In this document: in pieces, positions 5,221-5,222 of the stretch
Layout of the letters: every line of letters starts with the position of its first letter
Numbering within the stretch: the first letter of the stretch is position 1
NCBI GenBank assembly: GCA_937901695.1
Contig: CALDJN010000122.1
Coordinates: 1 to 5,222, forward strand
Direction of reading: 5' to 3'
Source: an uncultured Anaerocolumna sp.
Lineage (GTDB): Bacteria; Bacillota; Clostridia; Lachnospirales; Lachnospiraceae
DNA: 5,222 bases
Notes under the pieces: model-generated
The model's database searches: none
What the model saw: only the letters and a program-made list of their open reading frames with translations
Told to the model about the DNA's origin: nothing
Translations under genes and position numbers: made by a program

Positions 5221-5222
5221 CA

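Noticed and set aside
1..5222. CRISPR array, tRNA, rRNA, insertion sequence or attachment site
   Set aside because: No regularly spaced repeats, tRNA cloverleaf, rRNA segment, transposase or paired terminal repeats were found on reading both strands.

Overview
The window reads as AT-rich Bacillota DNA, most likely from the Clostridia (a Lachnospiraceae-like anaerobe would fit). The grounds are frequent AUA, AGA and UUA codons, strong AGGAGG-type ribosome binding sites, short intergenic gaps, T-tailed hairpin terminators and an SLH-like surface protein. There is no integrase, relaxase, transposase, tRNA or rRNA in view, so whether this is a mobile element cannot be decided here. The XRE regulator and the small orphan proteins would suit an integrative element, plasmid or prophage margin.

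Layout. Bases 1-199 hold no convincing gene. A small helical protein of 76 aa (259-489, +) has its own promoter just upstream. It converges on an XRE-type repressor (520-798, -), whose stop codon lies inside its own terminator hairpin. The repressor diverges from a two-gene + strand operon across a 182-bp intergenic region (799-980). That region holds promoter-like elements in both directions and two perfect 11-bp palindromes. A third, stronger inverted repeat (11-bp arms, 5-nt loop) lies inside the first coding codons of the operon. The operon encodes a 104-aa protein of unknown function (981-1295) and a 408-aa exported protein with three degenerate SLH-like repeats (1313-2539), and ends at a strong terminator (2550-2583).

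The largest gene (2654-4762) encodes a 702-aa exported protein that I do not recognise. It is followed at once by an ORF in the -1 frame (4738-5019) that looks coding but has no start signal. It is best explained as the displaced C-terminus of the large protein, through a frameshift in nature or in the assembly. A weak terminator overlaps its end. Bases 5036-5222 contain only a short hairpin at the edge.

Taken together, I infer a regulated cell-surface module: an XRE repressor facing a small cytosolic protein, an SLH-type wall-associated protein and a large secreted protein. The link between the SLH protein and the 702-aa protein rests only on adjacency and shared export signals.
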